Part shown: in pieces, positions 51,825 through 61,516 of the stretch | Layout of the letters: every line of letters begins with the position of its first letter | Position numbering within the stretch: the first letter of the stretch is position 1 | DNA from: Clostridium putrefaciens | GTDB taxonomy: Bacteria > Bacillota > Clostridia > Clostridiales > Clostridiaceae | Direction: 5' to 3' | Assembly (NCBI RefSeq): GCF_900461105.1 | Contig: NZ_UFWZ01000001.1 | Coordinates: 248,001-312,000 of the forward strand | Length of the DNA: 64,000 nucleotides | The notes under the pieces: model-generated | What the model saw: only the letters and a program-made list of their open reading frames with translations | Told to the model about the DNA's origin: nothing | Databases searched by the model: none | Translations under genes and position numbers: made by a program

Positions 51825-52859
51825 TTATAGGTCATCTTCAATTGCAGCAGACTTTGCATAGGCAGTGGACTTTGCCTCAAAAAAGTCTGTTTTAACTGAG
51901 TTAGCATCCGCATATAAGTCTACCCAAGGAAGTGGGTTTTCTTTTATGTTATACAGAGGCTTCATTCCTAAATCTTTTAGTCTAAGGTCCCCTAGGTATT
52001 TAATATATTCAGATATAACCTTTTTATTTAATCCTTGAATCTTGTCACCTATAACATAGATTCCCCATGCAATTTCATTTTCTACACCAATTTTAAGCAT
52101 ATCTCTTAATTCTTCTACTACGGTATCTGTAAAGAGCTGAGGTTCTTCTTTTCTTAGCTCATTTATTATATTTCTAAATAACCAAAGGTGAGTGTTTTCA
52201 TCTCTATTTATATATCTTATCTCTTGGACGCTTCCAGGCATCTTAGAGTTTCTTTCAAGGTTGTAAAAGAACATAAATCCAGAATAAAAATATATGCCTT
52301 CTAATATATAATTAGCCATTAAGGTTTTTAGTAGGTTTCGTGGAATTGGATTTTCTAAGAATTCATTATAAAGGTCTCCAATAAACTTATTTCTACTTAA
52401 GAGTATAGGATCGTCTTTCCACTGGTATAATATTTCATTTCTCTTGTCTGGAGGGCATATTGTATCTAGTATATAACTATAGGATTGGGAATGTATAGCC
52501 TCTTGAAAGGCTTGTATGGTTAAGCAAAGATTTACTTCACTAGCTGTTATATAGTTATTTACATTACCTAGATTCTCCATTTGAAGACTATCTAAGAATA
52601 TTAAAAATGAAAGTATCTTATCGTAAGCTATTCTTTCATCTTCTGTAAGGATTTTATAATCCTTAAGATCTTGTGACATATTTATTTCTTCGGGTATCCA
52701 AAAATTGTTCATAGCCTGCCTATACCAATCTGAGGCCCAGGTATATTTCATATTGTTAAAATCATTTAAATTTGTAGTATTACCATTTATAAGCTTCTTT
52801 TTAGATACTTCAGTATCTCCAAATTCATTAAATAATGGCTTTCTGCTTAACTTCTCCAT
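51825..52859 (-). CDS. nrdB: class I ribonucleotide reductase, beta subunit
   Basis: A 344-residue NrdB. Iron ligands and the radical tyrosine region are in FQEAIHSQSYSYIL, with further ligands in ILEGIYFYSGF and DENTHLWLF. The C-terminus carries the aspartate-rich end (AAIEDDL) expected for docking to NrdA. It holds the di-metal tyrosyl radical that starts catalysis in NrdA. ATG 52859 is used; a TTG at 52868 sits too near the AGGAG site. It follows nrdA by 73 bases that include a hairpin. Confidence 0.95.
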   Translation of the reverse strand: MEKLSRKPLFNEFGDTEVSKKKLINGNTTNLNDFNNMKYTWASDWYRQAMNNFWIPEEINMSQDLKDYKILTEDERIAYDKILSFLIFLDSLQMENLGNVNNYITASEVNLCLTIQAFQEAIHSQSYSYILDTICPPDKRNEILYQWKDDPILLSRNKFIGDLYNEFLENPIPRNLLKTLMANYILEGIYFYSGFMFFYNLERNSKMPGSVQEIRYINRDENTHLWLFRNIINELRKEEPQLFTDTVVEELRDMLKIGVENEIAWGIYVIGDKIQGLNKKVISEYIKYLGDLRLKDLGMKPLYNIKENPLPWVDLYADANSVKTDFFEAKSTAYAKSAAIEDDL

Positions 52860-52880
52860 AACATACAATCTCCTTTTACT

Positions 52881-52913
52881 AAATACTGTAGTATAGTCTG
52901 TACTACAGTATTT
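52881..52913 (-). terminator. intercistronic hairpin between nrdA and nrdB
   Basis: AAATACTGTAGTA and TACTACAGTATTT form a perfect 13-bp stem with a 7-base loop. The T run is weak, so it more likely stabilises or splits the message than ends it. Confidence 0.65.
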
Positions 52914-52932
52914 ACTTATTTATCTTATCCAA

Positions 52933-55182
52933 TTACACAGAACAACTCTCGCAGCTTTCTACAACCAAGGATTTTGATCTAACATAATATATACTTTTAA
53001 TTCCTTGTTTAAAGGCATCTATATAAAGGTTTAGTATTTGTCTCATGGTGTAGCTTGTTGTTATATAAAGATTAAAGGACTGGCTTTGATCTATATGTTT
53101 TTGCCTTGTAGCATTAGCTTTTATAGACCAATGTTGGTGTATTTCATAGGCAGATTTATAAAGATGAAAGTTCTCCTCATTTATATCTGGCGCTACCTTT
53201 GGGGTTATTATACCTTTCTTTTCTTCAAAGTAAAATCTATTCATTATAGGATCTATACCTTCTGTTGTACCTGCAATGGCTGCAGTAGAACCATTAGGTG
53301 CTACTGCTAAAAGATAGGCATTTCTTATAGAGTTTTTACTTACTAAAGATCTAAGATCATTCCAACGGTCCGAGTTATAGTTTCTTAAATCAAAATACTC
53401 TCCAGTTTGAAAGTCGGATCCTTTAAAATGTTTATATCCACCCTTTTCTTTTGCTATGTTCATACTTGCCTTTATGGCAAAATAATTTATGTTTTCATAA
53501 AGTGTATCAACAAAGGCTATATGCTCATCACTTTCAAAATCTATATTATTGTTAACAAGCATATGGTGATATCCACTAGTACCAAGGCCAATAGACCTAT
53601 AAGACGCATTAGTAACTTTAGCGTAGGGTACAGAGTAGTAGTTTAAGTCTATTACGTTGTCCATGGCTCTAATTTGGGTCTCTACTATGTGTTCTAGTTC
53701 TTTAAGATCAGTTACATCAATACGACCAAGCACTATGGAGGACAGGTTACATACAACGAAGTCACCGGACTTATTTTTTTCTATTATTATTGTATCTCCG
53801 TTTTCATCTTGTATTTCTTCTTGAATGAATTCTAATGCACTCATATTTTGCATTATTTCAGTACAAAGGTTTGAGGAATAGATCATACCCTTATGCTTAT
53901 TAGGGTTTAGCTTATTTGAAATATCTCTATTAAAGGTAAAAGGTGTTCCGGTTTCTGAAGCGCTTTTTATTATAAGCTTTACTAGATCTTTAACTATGAT
54001 CTCTCGTTTTTCTATATTAGGATCTTCTATACATTCATAATATGTTTTTTCCCACTCTTCTCCATAAAAGTCACAAAGTTCATATCCCTTTGCCTTTTTT
54101 ATTTCATGTGGGCACATCATATACCAAGTAGCATTTATATCATTTTCAGCTAGCTTCCAAAATAAATCTGGATAAGCTATACCAGGGAATACATCGTGAG
54201 CCTTTTTTCTATCGTCTCCATTATTGGTTTTAAGCTGCAAAAATTCTGGAAGATCCCTATGCCATGCATCTAACCATATAGATACACTGCCAGTTCTCAT
54301 ACCTAATTGATCTACGGCAATAGCTGTATCGTTAAAAAGCTTAATCCAAGGAATAACACCACCAGAGGCTCCCTTGTAATTTCTTATGTCTGAACCTAGC
54401 GCTCTAACCTTTCCCATGTATATCCCCATGCCCCCGCCAAATTTTGAAACTTTAGCAAAGTTATCAAGGCTTTTATAGATACCTTGAAGACTATCTGAAA
54501 CAGTATCTATAAAGCATGAACTAAGCTGATGATAAGGCTTTCTAGCATTAGACATAGTAGGTGTTGCCATAGTGGCTTTTAAGGTGCTAAGAACATCATA
54601 AAATCTTTTAGCCCAGTATAACTTATCCTTTTCCTTCATAGCTAGGTGCATAGATATCCCCATGAACATTTCTTGAGGAAGCTCTAAAACCTTTTTGTCT
54701 CCATTTTGTATTAGATACCTTTTGTATAATAAATTTATCCCACTATAGGTAAATAAATAATCGCGACTAGGCACTATATATTTTTCTAATTCATCAATTT
54801 CATCTTTATTGTAATTTTCTAATATGTATTTTCCATATAAGTTCATGTCTGTAAGGCTATTTATTAAGTCATAAAGGTTATTGTATCCCATATCTTTGTT
54901 TTCAATACCTCGATTACTAGAAACCTTATTATATAAGCTATGCATATAAAGCTTTGTAGCCGCAAATTCCCATTTAGGTTCTAAAGCATTTGTAAGTTCT
55001 AAAGCACATTGAATTATGGATTTTAATAAATCTTTGTCACTAATTCCTTCCCTTATTACATTATCTAAGGATTTTAAAAGTCTTTTTGGATTATAAATTT
55101 CATTCTCTTTATAAATATCTTCACAAGCAAATTCACATATTTCATTTAATTTATCTATTTCAAAACTTATTTTATATTTCAT
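52933..55182 (-). CDS. nrdA: class I ribonucleotide reductase, alpha subunit
   Basis: A 749-residue NrdA that reduces ribonucleoside diphosphates. The family blocks are present: TPTMSNARKPYHQLSSC with the first active-site cysteine, FGGGMGIYMGKVR, FNRDISNKLNPNKHKG, NLCTEIMQ with the thiyl-radical cysteine, and VAPNGSTAAIAGTTEG. The flexible tail ends in CESCSV, the redox pair. ATG 55182 is chosen because GAGGGG lies upstream; the longer frame crosses the regulatory region. Two NrdR-like boxes precede it. Confidence 0.95.
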   Translation of the reverse strand: MKYKISFEIDKLNEICEFACEDIYKENEIYNPKRLLKSLDNVIREGISDKDLLKSIIQCALELTNALEPKWEFAATKLYMHSLYNKVSSNRGIENKDMGYNNLYDLINSLTDMNLYGKYILENYNKDEIDELEKYIVPSRDYLFTYSGINLLYKRYLIQNGDKKVLELPQEMFMGISMHLAMKEKDKLYWAKRFYDVLSTLKATMATPTMSNARKPYHQLSSCFIDTVSDSLQGIYKSLDNFAKVSKFGGGMGIYMGKVRALGSDIRNYKGASGGVIPWIKLFNDTAIAVDQLGMRTGSVSIWLDAWHRDLPEFLQLKTNNGDDRKKAHDVFPGIAYPDLFWKLAENDINATWYMMCPHEIKKAKGYELCDFYGEEWEKTYYECIEDPNIEKREIIVKDLVKLIIKSASETGTPFTFNRDISNKLNPNKHKGMIYSSNLCTEIMQNMSALEFIQEEIQDENGDTIIIEKNKSGDFVVCNLSSIVLGRIDVTDLKELEHIVETQIRAMDNVIDLNYYSVPYAKVTNASYRSIGLGTSGYHHMLVNNNIDFESDEHIAFVDTLYENINYFAIKASMNIAKEKGGYKHFKGSDFQTGEYFDLRNYNSDRWNDLRSLVSKNSIRNAYLLAVAPNGSTAAIAGTTEGIDPIMNRFYFEEKKGIITPKVAPDINEENFHLYKSAYEIHQHWSIKANATRQKHIDQSQSFNLYITTSYTMRQILNLYIDAFKQGIKSIYYVRSKSLVVESCESCSV

Positions 55183-55205
55183 GTGTAAGGCCCCTCTCTG
55201 AACAT

Positions 55206-55252
55206 ATACCACATATTGTGAATTGGTAATAACAAAACACAAGATATAGATG
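55206..55252 (-). promoter_or_regulatory. tandem NrdR-like boxes upstream of nrdA
   Basis: ATACCACATATTGTGA (55206-55221) and ACACAAGATATAGATG (55237-55252) each match the NrdR consensus ACACwATATnTwGTGT well in one half and partly in the other. Their starts are exactly 31 bp apart, the usual spacing for NrdR box pairs. Confidence 0.65.
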
Positions 55253-55406
55253 CAATTGCTATTATAGATTAATAACTATACTTTTGTAAACTTGCAAAAA
55301 GCATGAAAAAGCCAAATATGGTAGGTTAGCTTTAAATCTTTATATCAGGCTCTATATATAATGATAATTATAAAGTAATAATTATTAAGAAGATATATAT
55401 AAGTTA

Positions 55407-56591
55407 TTATGTTAATAAGTTTACAAATACAGTTATAACAATAGAATTAGAAAAATCTATTAGAAAAGCGCCCACTATAGGAAGTATGAAAAATGCTTTT
55501 GGGGACAGACCATATTTTTCGGTGATAGCTTCCATATTAGCTATACCATTTGGTGTAGAACCCATTCCAAACCCACAGTGACCAGCAGCAATAACAGCAG
55601 CATCGTAATCTCTTCCCATAAATCTAAAGGTAATAAAATATGAAAAAACAATCATAAGTGTGGATTGGGCAATTAATATTATAAGTAAAGAGCCTACCAT
55701 GCCTTTTAATTGCCATATTTCAAGATTTATTAAAACCATAGATAAAAATATGTTTAAAGATATATTACCGATGATTTCTGAACATTCCTCGTTAACATGC
55801 AATTTCCCAGTACCTTTTCCAACGTTTAAAATTATAGCTGCAATTATCATGGCATTAATATAAGAAGGTAATGTTATATTAATCCTTTTAAGGAGTCCTT
55901 CGAGGACAGATCCTAGAGCCATGGAAATTATAATTATAGCAGTTGTTTTAAATAATTCATTATAATCAATAGGATCATTTGAAGATTCATGGTGACCTAT
56001 AAAGTCATGATTTGTAGGGGTTAAGTTATTTTTATTTATAAGTCGTCTTCCTATAGGTCCACCAATTAAGCTACCCATAATTATCCCAAAGGTAGCAGAA
56101 GCCATAGCAATAGTTGTGCCTCCGGTAAAACCAGCGTTTTTTTCAAATAAGGCCCCAAATGTAGCGCCAGTGCCATGACCACCTGTCATAGTAACAGAGC
56201 CTGCAATAAGTCCTAAAAGGGGACTTTCATTAAGGATTTTAGCAATTGTAATACCTACTACATCTTGGAGTATTACTAAGGTAAGTGCTAAAAGGAAAAA
56301 GATTATTACTTTTACACCACCCTTTTTTATAAGTTTTAAGCTTGCACCAAGGCCTATGGTGGTAAAAAACATTGTCATAAATACATTTTGAAGGGTCGTA
56401 TCTAATGTAAGTACAACAAGGTTATTTTGTCTTAAAACAAAATTGAGTAAGGCAAAAATAATTCCACCAATTAAGGGTACAGGGATACAAAATCTTTCTA
56501 ATAATGAAACTTTATTTTTTAGCCATAGTCCTAAATAATAGACACTAATAGCTAGTGCAACAGTTTGTATCATATCTAATTTTATGTTCAT
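55407..56591 (-). CDS. gltS: sodium/glutamate symporter
   Basis: A 394-residue GltS-family carrier with about ten membrane helices and the two GltS re-entrant signature regions (SVTMTGGHGTGATFG; IAAGHCGFGMGSTPNG). It couples glutamate uptake to sodium. ATG 56591 is used because AGGTGG lies 7 bases upstream; the length then agrees with the family (~400). It is transcribed alone. Confidence 0.95.
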   Translation of the reverse strand: MNIKLDMIQTVALAISVYYLGLWLKNKVSLLERFCIPVPLIGGIIFALLNFVLRQNNLVVLTLDTTLQNVFMTMFFTTIGLGASLKLIKKGGVKVIIFFLLALTLVILQDVVGITIAKILNESPLLGLIAGSVTMTGGHGTGATFGALFEKNAGFTGGTTIAMASATFGIIMGSLIGGPIGRRLINKNNLTPTNHDFIGHHESSNDPIDYNELFKTTAIIIISMALGSVLEGLLKRINITLPSYINAMIIAAIILNVGKGTGKLHVNEECSEIIGNISLNIFLSMVLINLEIWQLKGMVGSLLIILIAQSTLMIVFSYFITFRFMGRDYDAAVIAAGHCGFGMGSTPNGIANMEAITEKYGLSPKAFFILPIVGAFLIDFSNSIVITVFVNLLT

Positions 56592-56837
56592 AACGAGCCA
56601 CCTTTCTATTTCCACATATGCAAGATTATATATTAAAACTTGCAAAAGATAAATAAAAATATATTGCAAGATGATTATTTATTTCAACTATTATATAGTT
56701 TTTGCAATATTCTAGATATAATGTATGAATTATAAGAGAATGTAAGGTAAGATATGCCATATAAGTTTTCTCACATAAATTTTAAAATTGAACTATAATT
56801 AAAGTATTAATAATGATTTAAGGAGATGAAGATAGTA

Positions 56838-57446
56838 GTGAATATATACATAGCTAGACATGGAGAGACAAGATGGAATGTAGAGGGTAGGATGCAGGGG
56901 TTCAAAGATTCTGACTTAACCAAAAGAGGTATAAGTGATGCTAAAAGTCTTGGCGAGAGTTTAAAAGATATAGATTTTGATTATATTTATAGTAGCCCAC
57001 TCGGAAGAGCTTTAGATACAGCAAAATACATTGCACAGGATGATAATATAAAGATAATTCTAGATGACTCATTAAAGGAATTGAATTTAGGTATATGGGA
57101 AGGTATGACACATGAGGATGCAAAAGAAAAATATCCTATTCAATATAAAAATTTTAGAGAACATCCTGAATTATTTGAATCTCAGGGAGGGGAAAGCTTT
57201 TTAGAACTAATCAAAAGGGTAGAGGATGGATTAAATAATATTATTAAAGATGAAAATCATGAAAATGTCTTAATAGTTACACATACCTGCGTTATAAAAG
57301 CTATTGCTATAATTGTTAAGGGTGAGGATGTAAAGAATTTTTGGAATCCACCATTTATTAATAATGCAAGCCTTACAATTCTAGAGGTAATAGATAAAGA
57401 AATAAAAGTATTATTAGAAGCCGATGTTTCTCATTTAAAAGGGTAG
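56838..57446 (+). CDS. histidine phosphatase family protein (phosphoglycerate mutase-like)
   Basis: A 202-residue protein with the phosphohistidine motif ARHGETRWN near its start, YSSPLGRALDTA, the acid residue in LKELNLGIWEGM and the second histidine in VTHTCVIKA. Such enzymes act as phosphoglycerate mutases or broad phosphatases (including CobC-like alpha-ribazole phosphatase). I prefer GTG 56838, 12 bases after GGAG; ATG 56826 abuts that site. No cobalamin genes are nearby, so the substrate is open. Confidence 0.88.
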   Translation: MNIYIARHGETRWNVEGRMQGFKDSDLTKRGISDAKSLGESLKDIDFDYIYSSPLGRALDTAKYIAQDDNIKIILDDSLKELNLGIWEGMTHEDAKEKYPIQYKNFREHPELFESQGGESFLELIKRVEDGLNNIIKDENHENVLIVTHTCVIKAIAIIVKGEDVKNFWNPPFINNASLTILEVIDKEIKVLLEADVSHLKG

Positions 57447-57697
57447 CATAAAGTTTGTTAATAAATCTATATAAGAGAATATGTATAAAATTGGAGTAAA
57501 GGATACTATTTAGGAAGAAAGAGCATAAGCAAGCTTATTGTATTTAACACAATATGATTAATGATAGTGCTAACTGGGCATGCTTGACTATTGCGATGAT
57601 ATGTAATATTCTGATAATATAATAATTATTAATTAGAAGTTATTATACAAATGATTAGTAATTATTAGAATAAACTTTTGCTAAGGAGGTATTAATT

Positions 57698-57952
57698 ATG
57701 AGTATTCTTTCATGGATTATACTAGGAGCATTATCAGGTTGGATAGCAAGTATGATTACAGGTAATGATGGTGAAATGGGAGCATTAGCTAACATCCTTG
57801 TCGGTATAGTCGGAGCTTCTATAGGTGGCTTCGTATTTGGAATGATAGGAGGACAAGGTGTCACAGGGTTTAACATATGGAGTTTATTAGTAGCAATAGT
57901 TGGAGCAGTAATTCTATTATTTATAATTAATGCTTTAAGAAGGAAAAAATAA
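57698..57952 (+). CDS. GlsB/YeaQ/YmgE family stress membrane protein
   Basis: An 84-residue protein with three membrane segments and the glycine-rich family sequence ILGALSGWIASMITG, NILVGIVGASIGGFVFG and LLVAIVGAVILLFIINALRRKK. The family is induced by envelope or general stress; its biochemical role is unclear. AAGGAGG precedes ATG 57698. A YtxH protein follows 57 bases downstream. Confidence 0.95.
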   Translation: MSILSWIILGALSGWIASMITGNDGEMGALANILVGIVGASIGGFVFGMIGGQGVTGFNIWSLLVAIVGAVILLFIINALRRKK

Positions 57953-58008
57953 ATATTTAGTTTACTGTAGATTAATAAAATTGCAAGATTTTAGGGAGGT
58001 TTTATACT

Positions 58009-58461
58009 ATGTTAAAATCAATGATAGATAAAACAATTAAAAAACAAAAGAGAAAAAAGACAATGAAAACTACCACAAATGTATTAGCAGGTACCGTAGC
58101 TGGAATAGCAGCAGGGATGATGCTAGCTCCAAAGTCTGGTAAAGAAACAAGGGAGGACATAAAAAAGGTAGGTAAAGATTTAAATGAGGGAGTTAAAGAT
58201 AGAGCTCAGGAGTTAAGAACTGATATAAAGACTAAAACCAATGATTTTAAAGATAAAACAGAGGAAGTAAAAGATATAGTAAAAGACAAGGCAAAGCAAA
58301 CTAAAGATATGGCAAAAGATACAGCAAAGGAACTTAAAGATGTTACAAAAGAAGCTTCAGATGAAGCAAAAAAAGCAGTAGAAGATACAAAAGATGATGC
58401 TAAGAAAAATTATAATGAAGCAAAAGCAAAAATAAAAAATCATGTAGAAGAAAAGAAGTAA
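58009..58461 (+). CDS. YtxH domain-containing protein
   Basis: A 150-residue protein. The YtxH motif TTNVLAGTVAGIAAGMMLAP with SGKETREDI is at about residues 23-50, giving one membrane segment. A long Lys/Asp-rich helix of repeated 11-residue LEA-like units follows (KDKAKQTKDMAKDTAKELKD). Both halves are common in stress-induced proteins. GGGAGG precedes ATG 58009, and a terminator follows the stop. Confidence 0.92.
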   Translation: MLKSMIDKTIKKQKRKKTMKTTTNVLAGTVAGIAAGMMLAPKSGKETREDIKKVGKDLNEGVKDRAQELRTDIKTKTNDFKDKTEEVKDIVKDKAKQTKDMAKDTAKELKDVTKEASDEAKKAVEDTKDDAKKNYNEAKAKIKNHVEEKK

Positions 58462-58521
58462 TGTAAGTTATTCATGATTTTAATCATATTTAAAAACATT
58501 AATTATCTTAAACCTATTTAA

Positions 58522-58554
58522 AAAGATTCTGGTTAATTCCAGAATCTTTTTTTT
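58522..58554 (+). terminator. terminator after the YtxH gene
   Basis: AAAGATTCTGG and CCAGAATCTTT form the stem, with eight T following. Confidence 0.93.
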
Positions 58555-58750
58555 GTTATATATATAATTTAAACAAAGATTAAAAGACATTATAATACTT
58601 AGTTTAATATTTATTTTAAATAATATATAAATTTATATTTAGTAAATCAAAATAGTTGTAAATAAATAGGATATCTAAAATCTTCCTTAAATATTATAAA
58701 AAGACTTGAAATGCTACCTAGCTATAATAGTATAATGTTAAAGTATTAAT

Positions 58751-58860
58751 ATTAAAAGGAAGATAGAATTAAAAAATATTAGAATTCAAAGGAAGCTAGA
58801 ATTAAAAATACTAGAATTAAAATGAAGCTAGAATTAAGAAAGGCTAGAATTAAAAGGATT
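58751..58860 (+). repeat. degenerate tandem repeat of AATTAAAA-(N)5-6-CTAG units
   Basis: Six to seven units of 15-17 bases: AATTAAAAAATATTAG, AATTCAAAGGAAGCTAG, AATTAAAAATACTAG, AATTAAAATGAAGCTAG, AATTAAGAAAGGCTAG. They lie 115-225 bases before the P-type ATPase start. No ORF is inside. Confidence 0.75.
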
Positions 58861-58975
58861 ACTGAAATTTAAAATTTAAAGTTAACTGTTAAAATAAAAA
58901 AAATTACACAAGATAAATAGAGACTAAATATAATTAGAATAGAGGCTTTGAATGGATTTTATTAGGAGGAAACTA

Positions 58976-61381
58976 ATGATTAATAATGGTAGTTTATATA
59001 TTGGAAGGGTAAGGAAAAGGAGGGCCAAAAAGGCTGTGAAGAATAATGATATGCTTTTAGGTCTAAGTGATTATGATGTAAAAAAGAGAATTAAAGAAGG
59101 TAAGGTTAATAAAAATATGAATACCTCATCAAAGAGTGTATGGAATATAATAAGTGGGAATTTATTCACATTATTTAATGGGATAAACTTAATTCTTTTA
59201 ATAGTTGTAATTGCAGCAGGATCAGCTAAAAATGGACTTTTTGCAGGGGTAATATTAACTAATTCTCTTGTAGGTATAATTCAAGAGCTTAATGCGAAAA
59301 GGGTGGTTGAAAGGCTTTCTATGCTTAATGCTGTTATGGTAACTGTTATAAGAAATGGTGTTAAAGATAATATAGCTGTAGAAGATGTGGTTTTAGATGA
59401 CGTTATATTCCTAAGTGAAGGTGAACAAATAGTTGTAGATTCAGAGGTTTTAACTGAGCAGTGCCTTGAAGTTGATGAATCTCTTCTTACAGGAGAGTCT
59501 GAATTTATTAAAAAGTGTAATGGAAATACTGTACTTGCAGGAAGTTTAGTCCTTGGAGGAACTGCACTTGTTAGAGCTACCCATGTAGGTCCTAACACTT
59601 ATGCAGCAAAACTTGCAAAGGAAGCAAAGAAGTTTAAACTTGCTAAATCAGAATTACAATTAATGATGGATAGGATATTAAAGGTTACAATAAAGATTAT
59701 AATACCTATAGGAACCTTGCTTATATTAACTCAACTTATAAATACGGATAGAGACTGGAAACAAGCTGTTATAAGCGCTGTATCAGGAGTTGTGGGAATG
59801 ATTCCAGAGGGACTTGTACTTCTTATAACTACAGCATTTATAGTATCTATAGTAAGGTTATCTAAGTGGAAGACATTAGTTCAGGAGTTACCAGCTACAG
59901 AAATATTAGCAAGGGTTGATACCTTATGCTTAGACAAGACTGGAACTATAACTGAAGGAAAATTAAAGCTAGAGGAAATAGTACCGTTAAATAATAATGA
60001 TGTGAAGTCTATAGAAGAGATTTTAAGTGTTATATCTACATCTTTTGGTAGTTCTAATGCAACTTTAGGGGCAATAAAAGAAAGATATAGCAAAAATAAA
60101 GAAGTTAAAATAAATAAATGTATTCCTTTTAGTTCAGCTAAGAAGTGGAGTGGAGTTGAATTTGCTACAGGTGAAAAGTGGTTAATAGGAGCTCCTGAAA
60201 TTATTCTTGGAGAAAAGTATGAAGAATTTAGAGAAGTTGTAGAAATTGAAGCCAAAAGTGGCAGGCGGGTTTTAGTATTAGCTAAAATAATTAGCGGAGA
60301 ATTAACAGATGAATTGTCTAAAGATGTGGAGGTTGTATCTCTTATATTATTTGAGGACATAATAAGGGAAGATGCAAAGGAGACTTTAGAGTATTTTGAA
60401 AAACAAAAGGTAGACATAAAGATAATTTCAGGAGATAATCCTGTGACAGTATCCTCTGTTGCTAAAAAGGCAGGATTAAAAGATGCAGAAAACTATATAG
60501 ATTCAAGAAAGCTTCCTGAAGATGAAGAGGAATTAGCAAAGGTAGTAAATAAGACTACTGTATTTGGTAGAACTACCCCTCATCAAAAAAAGGCTATAAT
60601 AAAAGCTCTTCAAAGAGATAAAAAGACTGTAGCTATGACTGGAGATGGGGTAAATGATGTATTAGCATTAAAGCAAGCAGACTGCGGTATTGCTATGGCA
60701 TCTGGTAGTGATGCATCTAAGGCTGTAGCTCAATTAGTCCTTTTAGACTCTAATTTTAATGCACTGCCCCATGTAGTAGCAGAAGGAAGACGGATAATTA
60801 ACAATATAGAAAAAGCCTCAAATCTCTTTTTGACTAAGATGATATATTCAATTATTATGTCAATAATATTTTGCATACTATTTATACCTTATCCTATAAT
60901 GCCAATACAACTTACTTTAATTGGAAGTATAACGATAGGAATACCATCATTTTTCTTAGCCCTAGAGCCTAATTGCGATGTGGTAAAACAGGGCTTCTTT
61001 AAAAGGGTACTAAAAGAATCTATACCTAATGGGGTAGCTGTTGCTATGACAACAATTATAGTATTTCTTATTTCATATTATAATAAGCTACCAATTGAGC
61101 AGTGTAGAACACTTGCAGTTATAGTTATGGGAGGAGTTAGCCTCATAGTGTTATTTAAAGCTTCTACACCATTTACAAAGGTAAAGCTAGGCCTAAATTT
61201 AGTTACCATATTAGTCTTTATATCTACTTTAATAGTTCCTATATCAAGAAGATTCTTTATGATTTATAGTGTAAACTTTTATTATTTAATTCTAGCATTA
61301 ATATTAATAATCATATCTCCATTAATCATGAAATTCACAAAGATTTTAGTAGAGAAACCTTTACAGAGGCGCTTTGGGTAA
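58976..61381 (+). CDS. cation-translocating P-type ATPase (CtpE-like)
   Basis: An 801-residue P-type ATPase: actuator motif LLTGES, phosphorylation site LCLDKTGT near residue 320, hinge MTGDGVNDVLALKQAD. The C-terminal membrane block contains LTLIGSITIGIPSFFLALEPN, a stretch found in CtpE/Exp7-type pumps implicated in calcium handling. There are no N-terminal heavy-metal domains. The basic N-terminus (RVRKRRAKKAVK) is unusual. ATG 58976 is chosen because AGGAGG lies 5 bases upstream; ATG 58952 lies before that site. The ion is inferred, not shown. Confidence 0.9.
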   Translation: MINNGSLYIGRVRKRRAKKAVKNNDMLLGLSDYDVKKRIKEGKVNKNMNTSSKSVWNIISGNLFTLFNGINLILLIVVIAAGSAKNGLFAGVILTNSLVGIIQELNAKRVVERLSMLNAVMVTVIRNGVKDNIAVEDVVLDDVIFLSEGEQIVVDSEVLTEQCLEVDESLLTGESEFIKKCNGNTVLAGSLVLGGTALVRATHVGPNTYAAKLAKEAKKFKLAKSELQLMMDRILKVTIKIIIPIGTLLILTQLINTDRDWKQAVISAVSGVVGMIPEGLVLLITTAFIVSIVRLSKWKTLVQELPATEILARVDTLCLDKTGTITEGKLKLEEIVPLNNNDVKSIEEILSVISTSFGSSNATLGAIKERYSKNKEVKINKCIPFSSAKKWSGVEFATGEKWLIGAPEIILGEKYEEFREVVEIEAKSGRRVLVLAKIISGELTDELSKDVEVVSLILFEDIIREDAKETLEYFEKQKVDIKIISGDNPVTVSSVAKKAGLKDAENYIDSRKLPEDEEELAKVVNKTTVFGRTTPHQKKAIIKALQRDKKTVAMTGDGVNDVLALKQADCGIAMASGSDASKAVAQLVLLDSNFNALPHVVAEGRRIINNIEKASNLFLTKMIYSIIMSIIFCILFIPYPIMPIQLTLIGSITIGIPSFFLALEPNCDVVKQGFFKRVLKESIPNGVAVAMTTIIVFLISYYNKLPIEQCRTLAVIVMGGVSLIVLFKASTPFTKVKLGLNLVTILVFISTLIVPISRRFFMIYSVNFYYLILALILIIISPLIMKFTKILVEKPLQRRFG

Positions 61382-61434
61382 TAATTACATTATGTTTAGT
61401 CTTAATCCATGATAGTATTATACTATACAAAAAA

Positions 61435-61486
61435 GGTGCACCTTTGAGGTACATCCAAAAAAGAGGCTGCACCTCAAAGGTGCACC
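61435..61486 (-). terminator. long hairpin with T run on the minus strand
   Basis: GGTGCACCTTTGAGGT and ACCTCAAAGGTGCACC form a perfect 16-bp stem around a 20-base loop. The T run (TTTTTT) follows only when read on the minus strand, although the flanking genes are on the plus strand. Confidence 0.7.
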
Positions 61487-61516
61487 CATAATCTGGAATG
61501 GGAAGGAAGTAGATAT

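Noticed and set aside
58751-58860. Tandem units considered as a CRISPR array
   Set aside because: Units are only 15-17 bases, imperfect and without spacers of constant length; no cas genes.
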